Assembly: GCF_002902725.1 (NCBI RefSeq)
Contig: NZ_PPRT01000072.1
Coordinates: 8,144-72,143 of the forward strand
Origin: Staphylococcus caprae
GTDB taxonomy: Bacteria; Bacillota; Bacilli; Staphylococcales; Staphylococcaceae
DNA length: 64,000 nt
Reading direction: 5' to 3'
The translations under genes and the position numbers were made by a program. Positions 1 to 8,882 of the stretch are shown in pieces. How positions within the stretch are numbered: position 1 is the stretch's first letter; every line of letters begins with the position of its first letter. The notes beneath the pieces were generated by a model that saw only the letters and a program-made list of their open reading frames with translations, was not told where the DNA came from and did no database searches.

Positions 1-60
1 TATTTGAAATTAATATCAATCATTCTATGTAAAGAGCAAACTTAGAGGAGTGTAATGAAT

Positions 61-660
61 ATGGCAATGAACTTTAAAGTATTTGATAATAATGAAAGAG
101 TAGCAGAATACGCTGCTGATATTATTCGTAAACAATTTAATAATAATCCTACAACAATTGCAGGATTTCATTTAGACAAGGACCAAGCGCCTGTTTTAGA
201 TGAACTTAAGAAAAACGTTGATACACACGCTGTAGACTTTAGTCAAATCAATATCTTAGATTATGACGACAATCGCTCTTATTATGAAGCTTTAGGAGTA
301 CCTGAAAGTCAAGTTTATTCAATCTCTTATGAAAAAGATGCAATTGAATTTATCTCAGATAAAATGAAAACGAAAGAAAATAAAGGAAAATTAATCCTTC
401 AAGTTCTTTCTATCGATGAAAATGGCAAATTAGATGTTAGCGTACGACAAGGTTTAATGGAAGCTAGAGAAATCTTCTTAGTAGTCACTGGTAGCAATAA
501 ACGTGATGTGATTGAGAAATTATATCGTGAAAATGGTAAATCTAGTTATGAACCAGCAGATTTAAAAGCACATCGTATGGTTAATGTTATCTTAGATAAA
601 GAAGCGGCTGCAGGTTTACCTGAAGACGTTAAAGAGTACTTCACAGCACGTTTTGTCTAA
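61..660 (+). CDS. NagB/6-phosphogluconolactonase-like isomerase-family protein
   Basis: This 199-aa protein resembles the staphylococcal proteins annotated as glucosamine-6-phosphate isomerase/6-phosphogluconolactonase. It is shorter than true NagB (about 240 aa), so the substrate is uncertain. The C-terminal half carries a sugar-isomerase-like stretch (GLMEAREIFLVVTG) followed by the LKAHRMVNVILDKEAA segment. An in-frame ATG at 55 lies only 4 bases after the GAGGAG at 45-50, whereas the ATG at 61 has proper spacing and gives the usual MAMNF N-terminus, so 61 is preferred. The next gene starts 24 bases after the stop and may be co-transcribed. Family assignment is by recognition of the sequence; the reaction is not shown. 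Confidence 0.75.
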   Translation: MAMNFKVFDNNERVAEYAADIIRKQFNNNPTTIAGFHLDKDQAPVLDELKKNVDTHAVDFSQINILDYDDNRSYYEALGVPESQVYSISYEKDAIEFISDKMKTKENKGKLILQVLSIDENGKLDVSVRQGLMEAREIFLVVTGSNKRDVIEKLYRENGKSSYEPADLKAHRMVNVILDKEAAAGLPEDVKEYFTARFV

Positions 661-684
661 CCATAGAGATTGTGGGGGAAAACA

Positions 685-864
685 ATGGCTAAAGAACAAG
701 AATCTAAATTGAATTATCATGAAGAAGAAAATGCAATGGTGACAGATTTAGATGATTTGAAAGAATTAGGTAAAGAAATGGAGCAAATTTCAGAAGAGAA
801 TGACGAAGACAAACTGAATCAATCTCACGATGAAGACGTACGTTCCGACCTACAAGATAAATAA
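685..864 (+). CDS. Small acidic conserved staphylococcal protein, unknown function
   Basis: A 59-aa, strongly acidic, highly charged peptide (rich in E, D, K and Q) with no membrane segment, cysteine or recognisable domain. The ATG at 685 follows GGGGGAA at 674-680; the longer reading from TTG at 670 would bury that ribosome site. It sits 24 bases after the isomerase-like gene and is followed by a degenerate copy of the intergenic repeat whose 3' hairpin probably ends the transcript. The composition suggests a small, largely disordered cytosolic protein. No function can be assigned. Confidence 0.6.
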   Translation: MAKEQESKLNYHEEENAMVTDLDDLKELGKEMEQISEENDEDKLNQSHDEDVRSDLQDK

Positions 865-871
865 TTTGATA

Positions 872-992
872 ATGGGGCAGGGATGGATAAAATTGTAAGA
901 AGCTTGTTATAAGCACACTTTCAATTTCACCATCTACTGGCCAAAATGTTTAAGGAAACTGAGATCATTAAATACATCTCAGTTTTTTTATT
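872..992 (+). repeat. Intergenic repeat family, copy A (degenerate, 5'-truncated)
   Basis: This shares blocks with copies B, C and D: GGATGG, AGAAGCTTG.TATAAG, ACTTTCAATT, CATCTACTG, and a 3' hairpin (ACTGAGAT...ATCTCAGT followed by a T run). The first roughly 60 bases present in B are missing. The terminal hairpin at about 955-990 would act as an intrinsic terminator for the two genes upstream. Confidence 0.7.
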
Positions 993-1045
993 TTTGAAAA
1001 TTTATGTCACCAATCAACTTTGTACCATGCTTATCTCCCTCATCA

Positions 1046-1059
1046 ATCACAATTGTGAT
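1046..1059. promoter_or_regulatory. Perfect 14-bp palindrome, candidate operator
   Basis: ATCACAATTGTGAT is an exact dyad 40 bases before the start codon of the membrane protein at 1099. Its position, just upstream of or within the likely promoter, suggests a regulator site. The cognate regulator is not identifiable from the sequence. Confidence 0.4.
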
Positions 1060-1098
1060 ATCATACTTAATAGTGATTAACACAAGGAGATTTAAAAT

Positions 1099-1497
1099 AT
1101 GCTAGGAAAATATTGGATACATTTAATGATAGCGACTGTGATTATAAGTTTAATCTCTGTCAAAGGCTTTCCTCTTGCTTTAGGAGCATTATACTTGCCC
1201 TTACTTTTTAAAATTGTGCAATTACAACTTAATCTCTCTAAAGGATTAGTAGATGACGTGAGTGCACAAACGTTTATTAAAAGTAATCAATCTGGTGTAA
1301 TCATTAGCGTCATTTGTTGTTTAGCAATTACAGGTATACTGATTTATACCTTGAATGATTTTTATAGCCGACTTACTGGCATTTTAGGATTTTTAGTCCA
1401 AATTAGTCCTGTCACAATAGTAATAAGCGCTATATTATTCATATTATTAGCAATTGCGATTGTTCAAGCGACTAAAACTAAATATAAACATTGTTAA
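1099..1497 (+). CDS. Small polytopic membrane protein, unknown function
   Basis: A 132-aa hydrophobic protein with about four predicted membrane segments (roughly residues 8-45 as a hairpin, 69-90 and 100-127), basic at the extreme C-terminus (TKTKYKHC). The ATG follows AAGGAG at 1084-1089 with good spacing. I do not recognise the family. It is flanked by an intergenic repeat upstream and a hairpin terminator downstream, so it is probably monocistronic. A palindromic candidate operator lies in its promoter region. The only supported statement is that it is a small integral membrane protein. Confidence 0.6.
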   Translation: MLGKYWIHLMIATVIISLISVKGFPLALGALYLPLLFKIVQLQLNLSKGLVDDVSAQTFIKSNQSGVIISVICCLAITGILIYTLNDFYSRLTGILGFLVQISPVTIVISAILFILLAIAIVQATKTKYKHC

Positions 1498-1510
1498 ATT
1501 TCACATAGTT

Positions 1511-1561
1511 GAGACCTTAATTATTTTAGTAGATAAGCAAAGTAATTAGGGTCATTTTTAT
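1511..1561 (+). terminator. Intrinsic terminator after the small membrane protein gene
   Basis: GACCTTAATTA pairs with TAATTAGGGTC (one G-U pair) around a loop of roughly 25 bases and is followed by ATTTTTA. Confidence 0.6.
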
Positions 1562-1563
1562 TA

Positions 1564-1577
1564 TGTAAACGTTTCAC
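1564..1577 (+). promoter_or_regulatory. cre-like (CcpA) site upstream of fumC
   Basis: TGTAAACGTTTCAC matches 12 of 14 positions of the CcpA consensus TGWAARCGYTWNCW. It lies just upstream of the fumC -35 region, a position compatible with catabolite control of this TCA-cycle gene. Confidence 0.45.
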
Positions 1578-1584
1578 CTCATCG

Positions 1585-1614
1585 TTGCCCATCTAAATTA
1601 AATAGTGCTATACT
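1585..1614 (+). promoter_or_regulatory. fumC promoter
   Basis: TTGCCC (-35, 1585-1590), 18-base spacer, TATACT (-10, 1609-1614) preceded by TGC, forming an extended -10. The predicted transcription start is near 1621. Confidence 0.55.
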
Positions 1615-1649
1615 ACAAATAAATAAAGACAATAAGGGGAGAGAAATGT

Positions 1650-3035
1650 ATGTCAGTCAGAATTGAACATGATACTTTTGGAGAAATTGAAGTACCTGGA
1701 GATAAATATTGGGGTGCTCAAACTGAAAGAAGTAAACGTAACTTTCCAGTAGGTAAAGAACGTATGCCAATTGAAGTCGTTTATGGGTTTGCACAATTAA
1801 AAAGAGGTGCTGCGTTAGCCAATCATGAACTTGGTAAGTTAAGTGATGAAAAGAAAGATGCAATCGTATATGCTTGCGACCGTATTTTAAAGGGAGAGTT
1901 AGATGAACACTTCCCATTAGTCGTTTGGCAAACAGGTAGTGGTACACAAAGTAACATGAATGTGAATGAGGTTGTCAGCTACGTAGCAAATGAATACTTA
2001 AAAGAACATAATAGTGATGAATCAATTCATCCAAATGATGATGTTAATAAATCACAAAGTTCTAATGATACATTCCCTACAGCTATGCATGTCGCTTTAT
2101 ATCATGAAGTTGAAACAAAATTAGAACCAGCACTTAAAAACTTACGTGATACATTAAAAGAAAAAGAAGACCAATATCAATCAATCATTAAAATTGGACG
2201 TACACATTTACAAGATGCGACACCAATTAAATTAGGCCAAGAAATCAGCGGTTGGCGATACATGTTAGACAAATGTGAAGAATTGCTAAGCGAATCTAAA
2301 AAACATATCCTTAGCTTAGCTATTGGTGGAACAGCTGTAGGTACAGGTATTAACGCGCATCCAGAATTTGGTGATAAAGTTGCAAAATTCATCTCAGATA
2401 ATACAGGTTATCCATTTGTTTCATCTGAAAATAAATTCCATGCAATGACAGCCCATGATGAAGTTGTTCAATTACATGGCACATTTAAAGCTTTAGCTGG
2501 CGATTTAATGAAAATAGCTAATGATGTGAGATGGTTAGCTTCAGGCCCACGTGCTGGTTTAGCTGAAATTTCTATTCCTGAAAATGAACCTGGCTCATCT
2601 ATCATGCCGGGTAAAGTTAATCCTACTCAATGTGAAATGTTAACGATGGTAGCAGTACAAGTGATGGGTAATGATACTGCTGTAGGTTTCGCAAGTTCAC
2701 AAGGTAACTTTGAACTGAACGTGTTTAAACCAGTTATTCTCCATAATACGCTACAATCAATTTATTTATTAGCTGACGGTATGCAAACGTTTAATGATAA
2801 TTGTGCTGTAGGTATTGAGCCAATCGAAGAGAACATTAATAATTACTTAAATCAATCATTAATGTTAGTTACTGCACTTAACCCTCATATTGGTTATGAA
2901 AAAGCAGCTCAAATTGCTAAAAAAGCTCACAAAGAAGGTTTAACTTTAAAAGAATCAGCTATTAATAGTGGCTATGTGACAGAAGAACAATTTGAAGAAT
3001 GGATTAAACCAGAAGATATGGTTGATCCTCACTAA
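1650..3035 (+). CDS. fumC: Class II fumarate hydratase (fumarase)
   Basis: Fumarase interconverts fumarate and L-malate in the TCA cycle; the class II enzyme is an iron-independent cytosolic homotetramer. The 461-aa length is typical. The fumarase/aspartase signature [11 protein letters not shown] is present in the C-terminal half, together with the [23 protein letters not shown] and [10 protein letters not shown] blocks that build the active site. The ATG at 1650 follows AAGGGGAG. Transcription probably starts near 1621, downstream of a cre-like site, and ends at the hairpin in repeat copy B. The gene stands alone. Confidence 0.98.
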   Translation: MSVRIEHDTFGEIEVPGDKYWGAQTERSKRNFPVGKERMPIEVVYGFAQLKRGAALANHELGKLSDEKKDAIVYACDRILKGELDEHFPLVVWQTGSGTQSNMNVNEVVSYVANEYLKEHNSDESIHPNDDVNKSQSSNDTFPTAMHVALYHEVETKLEPALKNLRDTLKEKEDQYQSIIKIGRTHLQDATPIKLGQEISGWRYMLDKCEELLSESKKHILSLAIGGTAVGTGINAHPEFGDKVAKFISDNTGYPFVSSENKFHAMTAHDEVVQLHGTFKALAGDLMKIANDVRWLASGPRAGLAEISIPENEPGSSIMPGKVNPTQCEMLTMVAVQVMGNDTAVGFASSQGNFELNVFKPVILHNTLQSIYLLADGMQTFNDNCAVGIEPIEENINNYLNQSLMLVTALNPHIGYEKAAQIAKKAHKEGLTLKESAINSGYVTEEQFEEWIKPEDMVDPH

Positions 3036-3052
3036 AATTCATTTAAATAACT

Positions 3053-3223
3053 AGGGAGAGGGACAGAAATATAATTTAGCAAAATTATTTTCGTTGTCCC
3101 ACCTCGGCAAGGATGGCTAGGATTGAAAGAAGCTTGATATAAGTGAACTTTCAATTCAGACATCTACTGCCAATATGTTAAAGAAGGCTGAAACATTTAA
3201 TTATGTCTCAGCCTTTTATTTTG
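3053..3223 (+). repeat. Intergenic repeat family, copy B (full length; fumC terminator)
   Basis: About 170 bp in three foldable parts. GGGACA...TGTCCC encloses an AT-rich inner palindrome. ATTGAAAG...CTTTCAAT forms a second stem. AAGGCTGA...TCTCAGCCTT plus a T-rich tail makes a terminator-like hairpin at about 3184-3221. It is about 97% identical to copy D in opposite orientation (about 5 differences over about 155 bases, counted by eye). Confidence 0.85.
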
Positions 3224-3244
3224 GTATCGAGTTTCAATCCTCAA

Positions 3245-4072
3245 CTATTTCTTATCATCTAAACTTACTGAAATCAGTTCGCGTGTAAGTGGATGAATGA
3301 ATTCGATTTGATGACTGTTTAATTCTAATTGGCGTAATGTAGAATCGCCATACAGAGGGTCCCCAATGACAGGATGACCTATTTCAGCCAAGTGTACACG
3401 TATCTGGTGTGTACGCCCCGTATCTAATTTAATATCAAGTTGACAGACGCCTTCTTTAATCATTTGAGAACTTAAGATATGTGTAATCGCACGTTGGCCA
3501 GTATTTGAAATTCTGCGTTTATTAGGATGAAATTTATCCTTACCAATAGGCATATCTATCGTTTGTGGTTTAATAGGCAACAATGCTTTTACATTTGCTT
3601 TATAGACACGCGTAATTTGATTATCTTCTAACATTCTATCCAATATTTTCTTCATGATAGGATTCTTTGCTACAATCAGTAAGCCCACTGTTTCTTGGTC
3701 AAGACGATGGATTGGCTCAACATAGTCACTATCTATCGTATAAATAATGTGATTCATTAAAGTGTTACTTTCTTTTAAATCATTAGGATGCGTTTTAACA
3801 CCTTTAGGTTTCATAACGATGGCTAAATCATCATCTTCATAATAGATTTGTGCGTAACGATAACTAGGTAAATAATTACTTTTTTCTTCTGGCGTGGGCA
3901 CAATGACCTCGTCTCCAGTGACAACTTTGTCAGTTAATTTAGCTTGTTGCTCATTGATTTTTATCTCTTTTGACATATTCAGCTGATGTAAATCCTTCTT
4001 AGGAAGTTTCAATTGTTGAAATATCTCTCTTAACGTATATTCATTATATTGTTCAGGTATCGTAAATTTCAT
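3245..4072 (-). CDS. RluA-family pseudouridine synthase
   Basis: This 275-aa protein isomerises uridine to pseudouridine in RNA. It carries the RluA catalytic motif HRLDQETVGLL (catalytic Asp in RLDQ, at about residue 124) and the downstream TGRTHQIRVHLAEIGHPVIGDPLYG signature. An S4-like N-terminal segment (about residues 12-60) is short but compatible with RNA binding. It belongs to the RluD/YjbO-type branch, but the target uridine cannot be told from sequence. It converges on fumC, with repeat copy B between them. The ATG is preceded by AGGAGGATATT on the minus strand. Confidence 0.92.
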   Translation of the reverse strand: MKFTIPEQYNEYTLREIFQQLKLPKKDLHQLNMSKEIKINEQQAKLTDKVVTGDEVIVPTPEEKSNYLPSYRYAQIYYEDDDLAIVMKPKGVKTHPNDLKESNTLMNHIIYTIDSDYVEPIHRLDQETVGLLIVAKNPIMKKILDRMLEDNQITRVYKANVKALLPIKPQTIDMPIGKDKFHPNKRRISNTGQRAITHILSSQMIKEGVCQLDIKLDTGRTHQIRVHLAEIGHPVIGDPLYGDSTLRQLELNSHQIEFIHPLTRELISVSLDDKK

Positions 4073-4250
4073 AATATCCTCCTATAGTTTCTATATCATC
4101 ATATCACAAATTATTTATTCTCTATATCATGTTTATTTTTTGAAAAATGATTCCTCAAACACTTTTCAATGATGTATTTAACTCTATTTTTAAAATAAAG
4201 CGAACCCATGTATAATGTAAATAATATGGATAAAGTATTGGGGCGATAAA

Positions 4251-5363
4251 ATGGAGAAGCCAACTAGACTCGCATTGCTAAAGGAAATAGCAGAGTTTCT
4301 TAATGAGGAAACTGAAATGTATAGCATGATGCATGGGGGTTTACGTTCACTGATAGATGGTAGTGACTTCACTACAGGATGGATATTCTTCATCAATCAG
4401 GAAGGTGAGCATGAACTTGTATCAGCAGTTGACCTCCCTGGTGCATTATCGAAAAAAGAGTGCCATTATATGACAGAAGGAAGCTGTTGGTGTGTACAGG
4501 CATATCATAATAGGAAGCTAACGAAGGCTTCTAATATCATCAATTGTTCGAGAATTAATTTAGCAAATCGTGCATATCATGAAGAAACGGAAGGTATTAC
4601 GCATCATGCAACTGTGCCTCTTCGTTCCGGTGAAGAACAATTTGGACTACTCAATGTCGCTTCTTCGAACAAACAACATTATAGTGAAGAAGATTTAGAA
4701 TTACTGGAGTCCGTAGCATTTCAAATCGGTTCTGCAATTAAACGTATTTTACTTACGGATAGAGAGAAAGAGGCGGCTAAAATTAATGAAAGGAATAGGT
4801 TAGCACGTGATCTTCACGATTCGGTCAATCAGATGTTATTCTCATTAAAATTAACTGCCCATGCAGCTCAAGGTATGACTGAAGATGAATTCTCTAAAAA
4901 GGCCTTTAAAACAATTGAAGAAACAAGTCAAAATGCTGTGAATGAAATGAGAGCACTGATATGGCAGTTAAAACCTGTCGGGTTAGAACATGGGCTGGTG
5001 CATGCTTTAAATAACTATAGCCATGTCTTAAATCTTGATTTAGAAGTGCATGTTGATGGTCTGATTGATTTATCCAATTATATTGAAGAAAATGTCTATC
5101 GTATGATACAAGAAGCAATGAATAATGTTCGAAAGCATGCGGATACCAATGAAGTATTCTTGCATTTAACACAAGATAAAGCACATTTAATCATTCAAAT
5201 TGTTGATTCAGGAAAGGGATTTGACCTTAACTCAATCAATGATAATACTTCTAATGGTTTGAAGAACCTTAAGCAACGTACACATGCGATGGATGGTAAA
5301 ATAGACATCAATTCAACGCCTCAACAGGGTACGTCGATATCAATTAGGATACCTTTAAAGTAA
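4251..5363 (+). CDS. airS: AirS-type redox/oxygen-sensing histidine kinase
   Basis: A soluble 370-aa kinase with an N-terminal GAF-like sensor (about 20-165), a HisKA_3 dimerisation domain with phospho-acceptor H189 in RDLHDSVNQ, and a HATPase domain (N-box around N291-N292, DSGKGF at 319-324, SNGLKNL at 334-340). Cysteines 71, 79, 81 and 99 cluster in the sensor. In the homologous S. aureus AirS (YhcS) such cysteines ligate a redox-sensitive [2Fe-2S] cluster. There are no membrane segments. airR follows 18 bases downstream, so the pair is one operon. Annotation to AirS rather than NreB rests on the GAF layout and on the downstream XRE gene, as in S. aureus. Confidence 0.92.
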   Translation: MEKPTRLALLKEIAEFLNEETEMYSMMHGGLRSLIDGSDFTTGWIFFINQEGEHELVSAVDLPGALSKKECHYMTEGSCWCVQAYHNRKLTKASNIINCSRINLANRAYHEETEGITHHATVPLRSGEEQFGLLNVASSNKQHYSEEDLELLESVAFQIGSAIKRILLTDREKEAAKINERNRLARDLHDSVNQMLFSLKLTAHAAQGMTEDEFSKKAFKTIEETSQNAVNEMRALIWQLKPVGLEHGLVHALNNYSHVLNLDLEVHVDGLIDLSNYIEENVYRMIQEAMNNVRKHADTNEVFLHLTQDKAHLIIQIVDSGKGFDLNSINDNTSNGLKNLKQRTHAMDGKIDINSTPQQGTSISIRIPLK

Positions 5364-5381
5364 TTAAAAAGGAGAAACATT

Positions 5382-6005
5382 ATGCATAAAGTAGTATTAG
5401 TAGATGATCATCATATCGTACGACAAGGATTAGAATTTTTACTTTCAACAGTTGAAGATTTAGAAGTAGTCAAAGGCTTTTCTGACGGGCAATCGTTCTT
5501 ATCATTTTTAAAGGAAAATGAAGAACCTGACATCGTATTGTTAGACTTAGTTATGCCGGAAATGAACGGGATAGAGATTACAGAAATACTAAAAAAACAA
5601 TATCCACAAATTAAAGTATTAGTATTAACGAGTTACGTGGATGACGAACATGTGATTTCAGCCATCGATAAAGGCGCAGATGGGTATGAGATGAAAGATG
5701 TCGAACCACAGAAACTTATTGAAACGATACATAAAGTTTTAAACGGTGAACGTATTATTCACCCAGAAGCTAAAAATGTAATTGAAGCCGTATCTAAGAA
5801 ACCTCATTTTACAAATAAATTATCCAAGCGCGAAGTAGAGGTCTTGAGAGAAATGGTGAAAGGGAAGACGAATAAAGAAATTGCTCAAACCCTGTTTGTC
5901 TCGGAAAAGACTATCAAAACACACGTCAGTCATATCTTTAATAAGTTGCAAGTCACGGATAGAACACAAGCAGCAATTTATGCGATGGAAAATAAATTAA
6001 TTTAA
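5382..6005 (+). CDS. airR: AirR-type response regulator (NarL/LuxR family)
   Basis: This 207-aa regulator has a receiver domain (about 1-120; acidic pair D8-D9, phospho-acceptor D55 in LLDLVMPEMNG, K-containing switch near GYEMKD) and a LuxR-type helix-turn-helix (about 140-205; LSKREVEVLREMVKGKTNKEIA then EKTIKTHVSHIFNKL). It is the partner of the kinase immediately upstream. In S. aureus AirR controls respiration, staphyloxanthin and cell-wall genes. The ATG at 5382 follows AAGGAG. No convincing terminator was found right after the stop. Confidence 0.93.
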   Translation: MHKVVLVDDHHIVRQGLEFLLSTVEDLEVVKGFSDGQSFLSFLKENEEPDIVLLDLVMPEMNGIEITEILKKQYPQIKVLVLTSYVDDEHVISAIDKGADGYEMKDVEPQKLIETIHKVLNGERIIHPEAKNVIEAVSKKPHFTNKLSKREVEVLREMVKGKTNKEIAQTLFVSEKTIKTHVSHIFNKLQVTDRTQAAIYAMENKLI

Positions 6006-6185
6006 TTGTCATAAAAAGTTCAATTTATTAGTACTCAATTTAAAATTCAAATTAAAGTTGAGCGGATACCGTTAAATGTAAATATTTAATTATTTTGATA
6101 ATTTTGCCTTTAATAAAAATAGGTAGAAAAACACGATTCACTCTTTTATTTTTATTAAAAATATATTAAGATGTAATTTGTGTTT

Positions 6186-6214
6186 CAAGAAATGTGTATA
6201 ATTGCAATTTCTTG
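6186..6214. promoter_or_regulatory. Inverted repeat flanking a -10 box, candidate autoregulatory operator
   Basis: CAAGAAAT (6186-6193) and ATTTCTTG (6207-6214) are exact inverted arms that bracket TATAAT (6197-6202), about 45 bases before the XRE regulator start codon. A repressor bound here would occlude RNA polymerase. The -35 element is weak. Confidence 0.45.
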
Positions 6215-6257
6215 TGTCCGGATAAAATATTTCCAATTAGAAAGGTAGATAAATAGA

Positions 6258-6722
6258 ATGGATAGACAGAGTTTCACAGATTTAATTCAGACAAAATTTA
6301 AAATGGTTCGTATTGAAGCGGGTTACACGCAAGATACAATGGCCCAAACAATTGGCCTTTCAAAGAAAACATTAGTACAAATTGAAAAAGAAAGAGTTTT
6401 ACCTAACTGGACGACATGTGTATCAATTTGTGCATTATTTAGAGATTCAGATGTATTAAATAGCACATTTGGATGTGATCCTTTAGAAATCGTACAAACG
6501 ATTTCAAGAAATCATTGTGCGTATCCAAATCACGCAACAACAAGCGATATTTATTGGAATACAATCGAAACACGTAATGGCTTTATTTTACAAAGCAATA
6601 AAGTGAGCAATATTTACCGTGTGTTAAATGCTGATAAACAACCTATCTTCGGTACTTCTAAAATGAGAGAAGCAGAAACATATTTCAATAGAAATGCTAA
6701 AGAAGAATTAGTACACATCTAA
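6258..6722 (+). CDS. XRE-family DNA-binding regulator (S. aureus SA1665-like)
   Basis: This 154-aa protein has an N-terminal Cro/C1 helix-turn-helix (about residues 10-65; YTQDTMAQTIGLSKKTLVQIEKER). The C-terminal half has no known domain. It matches the S. aureus protein SA1665, which also lies directly after the yhcSR/airSR operon and was described as a DNA-binding protein that modulates methicillin resistance. The ATG follows AGAAAGG. A dyad over its own -10 box suggests autoregulation. The equivalence is by sequence recognition and gene order; an effect on beta-lactam response in this organism is inference only. Confidence 0.85.
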   Translation: MDRQSFTDLIQTKFKMVRIEAGYTQDTMAQTIGLSKKTLVQIEKERVLPNWTTCVSICALFRDSDVLNSTFGCDPLEIVQTISRNHCAYPNHATTSDIYWNTIETRNGFILQSNKVSNIYRVLNADKQPIFGTSKMREAETYFNRNAKEELVHI

Positions 6723-6813
6723 TTCTCTTTGAAAAGTGATAGTAGAATCTAGAAACGATTTAGTCACTTTATTAAAATGATAGATGAACGCTATGATAAT
6801 AATATTTACACGT

Positions 6814-6856
6814 AACGATGAACTCAATCTTTTGATTTCATCGTTTTATTTTTATT
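6814..6856 (+). terminator. Intrinsic terminator after the XRE regulator
   Basis: AACGATGAA (6814-6822) pairs with TTCATCGTT (6837-6845), followed by TTATTTTTATT. Confidence 0.65.
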
Positions 6857-6951
6857 ATTTTAGTTTAAGTCAAAGTTTAATAGCACGAGTGAAAGGTTAA
6901 ATGGTGTTATAATCGAAACACATTTTAAATTGATACAAGGGAGTCAAGGAT

Positions 6952-8082
6952 ATGCATGCCTTTTTAATTATTGTTTTTATGGCCATTATTGGCGCTTTAA
7001 TCGGTGGTATTACAAATGTTATCGCAATACGAATGTTATTCCACCCATTTAAACCATATTATATTTTTAAAATGCGAATCCCATTCACACCTGGATTAAT
7101 CCCCAAACGACGAGATGAGATTGCGAATAAAATAGGCCAAGTCATTGAAGACCATTTAATTACAGAGGAAATGATTCGCGAGAAACTCAACCAACCTCAA
7201 TCAAGAGACGCGATTCATGATTTAGTTCTTACACAAATTCATAAACTCAAAGGTAAAGATGCAACAATTGAAAATTTTGCACAGTACTTTGACATTAATA
7301 TTCATGAAGTGATAGATGGAAAGATGAGCCCCGCAATCGAAGGGCAATTGAACGCCTTCTATTATAATCATCAACACGAAACAATACACCATTTGCTTCC
7401 CAAAGAACTTATCGAATTAGCTGACCATAAAGTAGAAGACATAGCGGATTTATTATGTGAACGAGCAAAGGTTTATTTAAACTCAGATAAAGGTGCGCAT
7501 GATATTTACGATATGCTGGATACCTTTTTCCAGGAAAAGGGAAAAATAGTAGGTCTTCTACAAATGTTTATGACAAAGGAAAGTATCGCGGAGCGTATAC
7601 AGCATGAATTGATTCGTCTTACTCAACATCCGAAAGCGCGTACGATTATTAATCAAGTGATTCGAAACGAATATGAGACGCTAAAGAATAAAACATTAAT
7701 TGAATTAATTGATAAAGAACAATTTGAAAATATTTCCAAGTCAACAAGTGAACTTGTTTTATCGTATATGAATTTGAATGATAAAGTACGAATACCTATA
7801 AGCGAATTAGCACCTCAATTGATTGGTTATTTGGAAAATGAAGCAGCAACTAAAATAACATCTGTCATTGTGCATAATATTTCTCAACATCTTACAAAAA
7901 TTATGCAAAAGATTAATTTACGACAACTCATCGAAGATCAAATTAACACGTTCGAATTAGATTATATTGAAAATTTAATTATAGAAATTGCCAATAAAGA
8001 ATTAAAATTAATCATGTCATTAGGTTTTATTCTTGGAGGTATTATCGGTTTATTCCAAGGTGTGATTGCAATCTTTGTCTAA
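6952..8082 (+). CDS. DUF445 (YheB-type) membrane-anchored protein
   Basis: This 376-aa protein has an N-terminal membrane segment (about 2-24, containing the conserved GGITNVIAIRMLFHPF motif), a long helical soluble middle (about 80-345), and a second hydrophobic segment at the C-terminus (about 352-375). This is the layout of the DUF445/YheB family. The biochemical role is unknown. The ATG at 6952 follows AAGGGAGTCA. The YheA-like gene begins 71 bases downstream, the same pairing as Bacillus yheB-yheA, so co-expression is likely. Confidence 0.85.
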   Translation: MHAFLIIVFMAIIGALIGGITNVIAIRMLFHPFKPYYIFKMRIPFTPGLIPKRRDEIANKIGQVIEDHLITEEMIREKLNQPQSRDAIHDLVLTQIHKLKGKDATIENFAQYFDINIHEVIDGKMSPAIEGQLNAFYYNHQHETIHHLLPKELIELADHKVEDIADLLCERAKVYLNSDKGAHDIYDMLDTFFQEKGKIVGLLQMFMTKESIAERIQHELIRLTQHPKARTIINQVIRNEYETLKNKTLIELIDKEQFENISKSTSELVLSYMNLNDKVRIPISELAPQLIGYLENEAATKITSVIVHNISQHLTKIMQKINLRQLIEDQINTFELDYIENLIIEIANKELKLIMSLGFILGGIIGLFQGVIAIFV

Positions 8083-8153
8083 CGGTGACATATATGTTAA
8101 AGTTATTTGTGAGTGGTTAAAACACAAATTAACTCAAAGGAGTGCAATGAACT

Positions 8154-8498
8154 ATGGCAGTAAATTTATATGATTATGCAAATCAATTAGAACAAGCTTT
8201 AAGAGACAGTGACGAATATAAAGCGATTAAAGATGCATTTGCAAAAGTTAAAGAAAACGAAGAATCAAAAAAATTATTTGATGAATTCCGTGAAACTCAA
8301 ATCAGTTTCCAACAAAAACAAATGCAAGGTGAAGAAATTCCTGAAGAAGACTTACAAAAAGCTCAAGAACAAGCTCAAGAAATCGAAAAAGATGAAAATA
8401 TCTCTGAACTAATGAATGCTGAGCAAAAAATGAGCCAAGTATTCCAAGAAATCAACCAAATCATCGTAAAACCATTAGATGAAATTTACGCTGACTAA
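8154..8498 (+). CDS. YlbF/YheA-family (UPF0342) protein
   Basis: A 114-aa acidic, almost wholly helical protein (Q-, E- and K-rich, with [19 protein letters not shown] typical of UPF0342/YheA). Members of the wider YlbF/YmcA family act as small helical adaptors in RNA processing, but YheA itself has no established role. The ATG at 8154 follows AAGGAGTG. A strong terminator follows at 8552. The lysine-rich reading in another frame (8209-8412) is a shadow of this gene. Confidence 0.88.
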   Translation: MAVNLYDYANQLEQALRDSDEYKAIKDAFAKVKENEESKKLFDEFRETQISFQQKQMQGEEIPEEDLQKAQEQAQEIEKDENISELMNAEQKMSQVFQEINQIIVKPLDEIYAD

Positions 8499-8551
8499 TT
8501 GATAAGTCTTTAGATTTAGTTTGGAAGATACAACTTCTAGACTTAATATTT

Positions 8552-8594
8552 GCCTTAGAAAGGTTATGACTATAATCTTTCTAAGGCTTTTTTC
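8552..8594 (+). terminator. Intrinsic terminator after the yheBA-like pair
   Basis: GCCTTAGAAAG (8552-8562) pairs perfectly with CTTTCTAAGGC (8577-8587), followed by TTTTTTC. Confidence 0.9.
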
Positions 8595-8882
8595 ATATGA
8601 TTAGGAACCATCATTTGAGTTAAATATCGTATTCAGTTCAATTCCATTATATGACGCTTAATTTTCAAATGAATGATACTCTTAGTCGTCGACTGAACTT
8701 TAAGTGTTATGGTAAAATAATTAAATATAAAGTAAAGTTATTTTTCATGATACATAGTTTATTAATTTATTGTCATTCATCTATCTTAATGCTAACTTTT
8801 TTTATTTTTATCAATAATTGAAGTACATTCAAATTGCATTATATCTTTTAACTTTACGGCTTTTCTAAGGAGAATTAAACTT
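8595..8882. other. AT-rich intergenic region before yhaO
   Basis: Beyond the terminator at 8552 this stretch shows no ORF with a plausible ribosome site, no tRNA and no clear repeat. It must contain the promoter of the yhaONM operon, but I see no unambiguous -35/-10 pair. The yhaO ribosome site TAAGGAG lies at 8867-8873. Confidence 0.5.

Noticed and set aside
704..916. 70-codon minus-strand reading over the small acidic gene and repeat A
   Set aside because: No start signal, and half of it is repeat sequence; a shadow of the acidic ORF.
8209..8412. Lysine-rich 67-codon plus-strand reading
   Set aside because: It lies wholly inside the YheA-like gene in another frame; the composition is an artefact of its GAA/AAA-rich codons.
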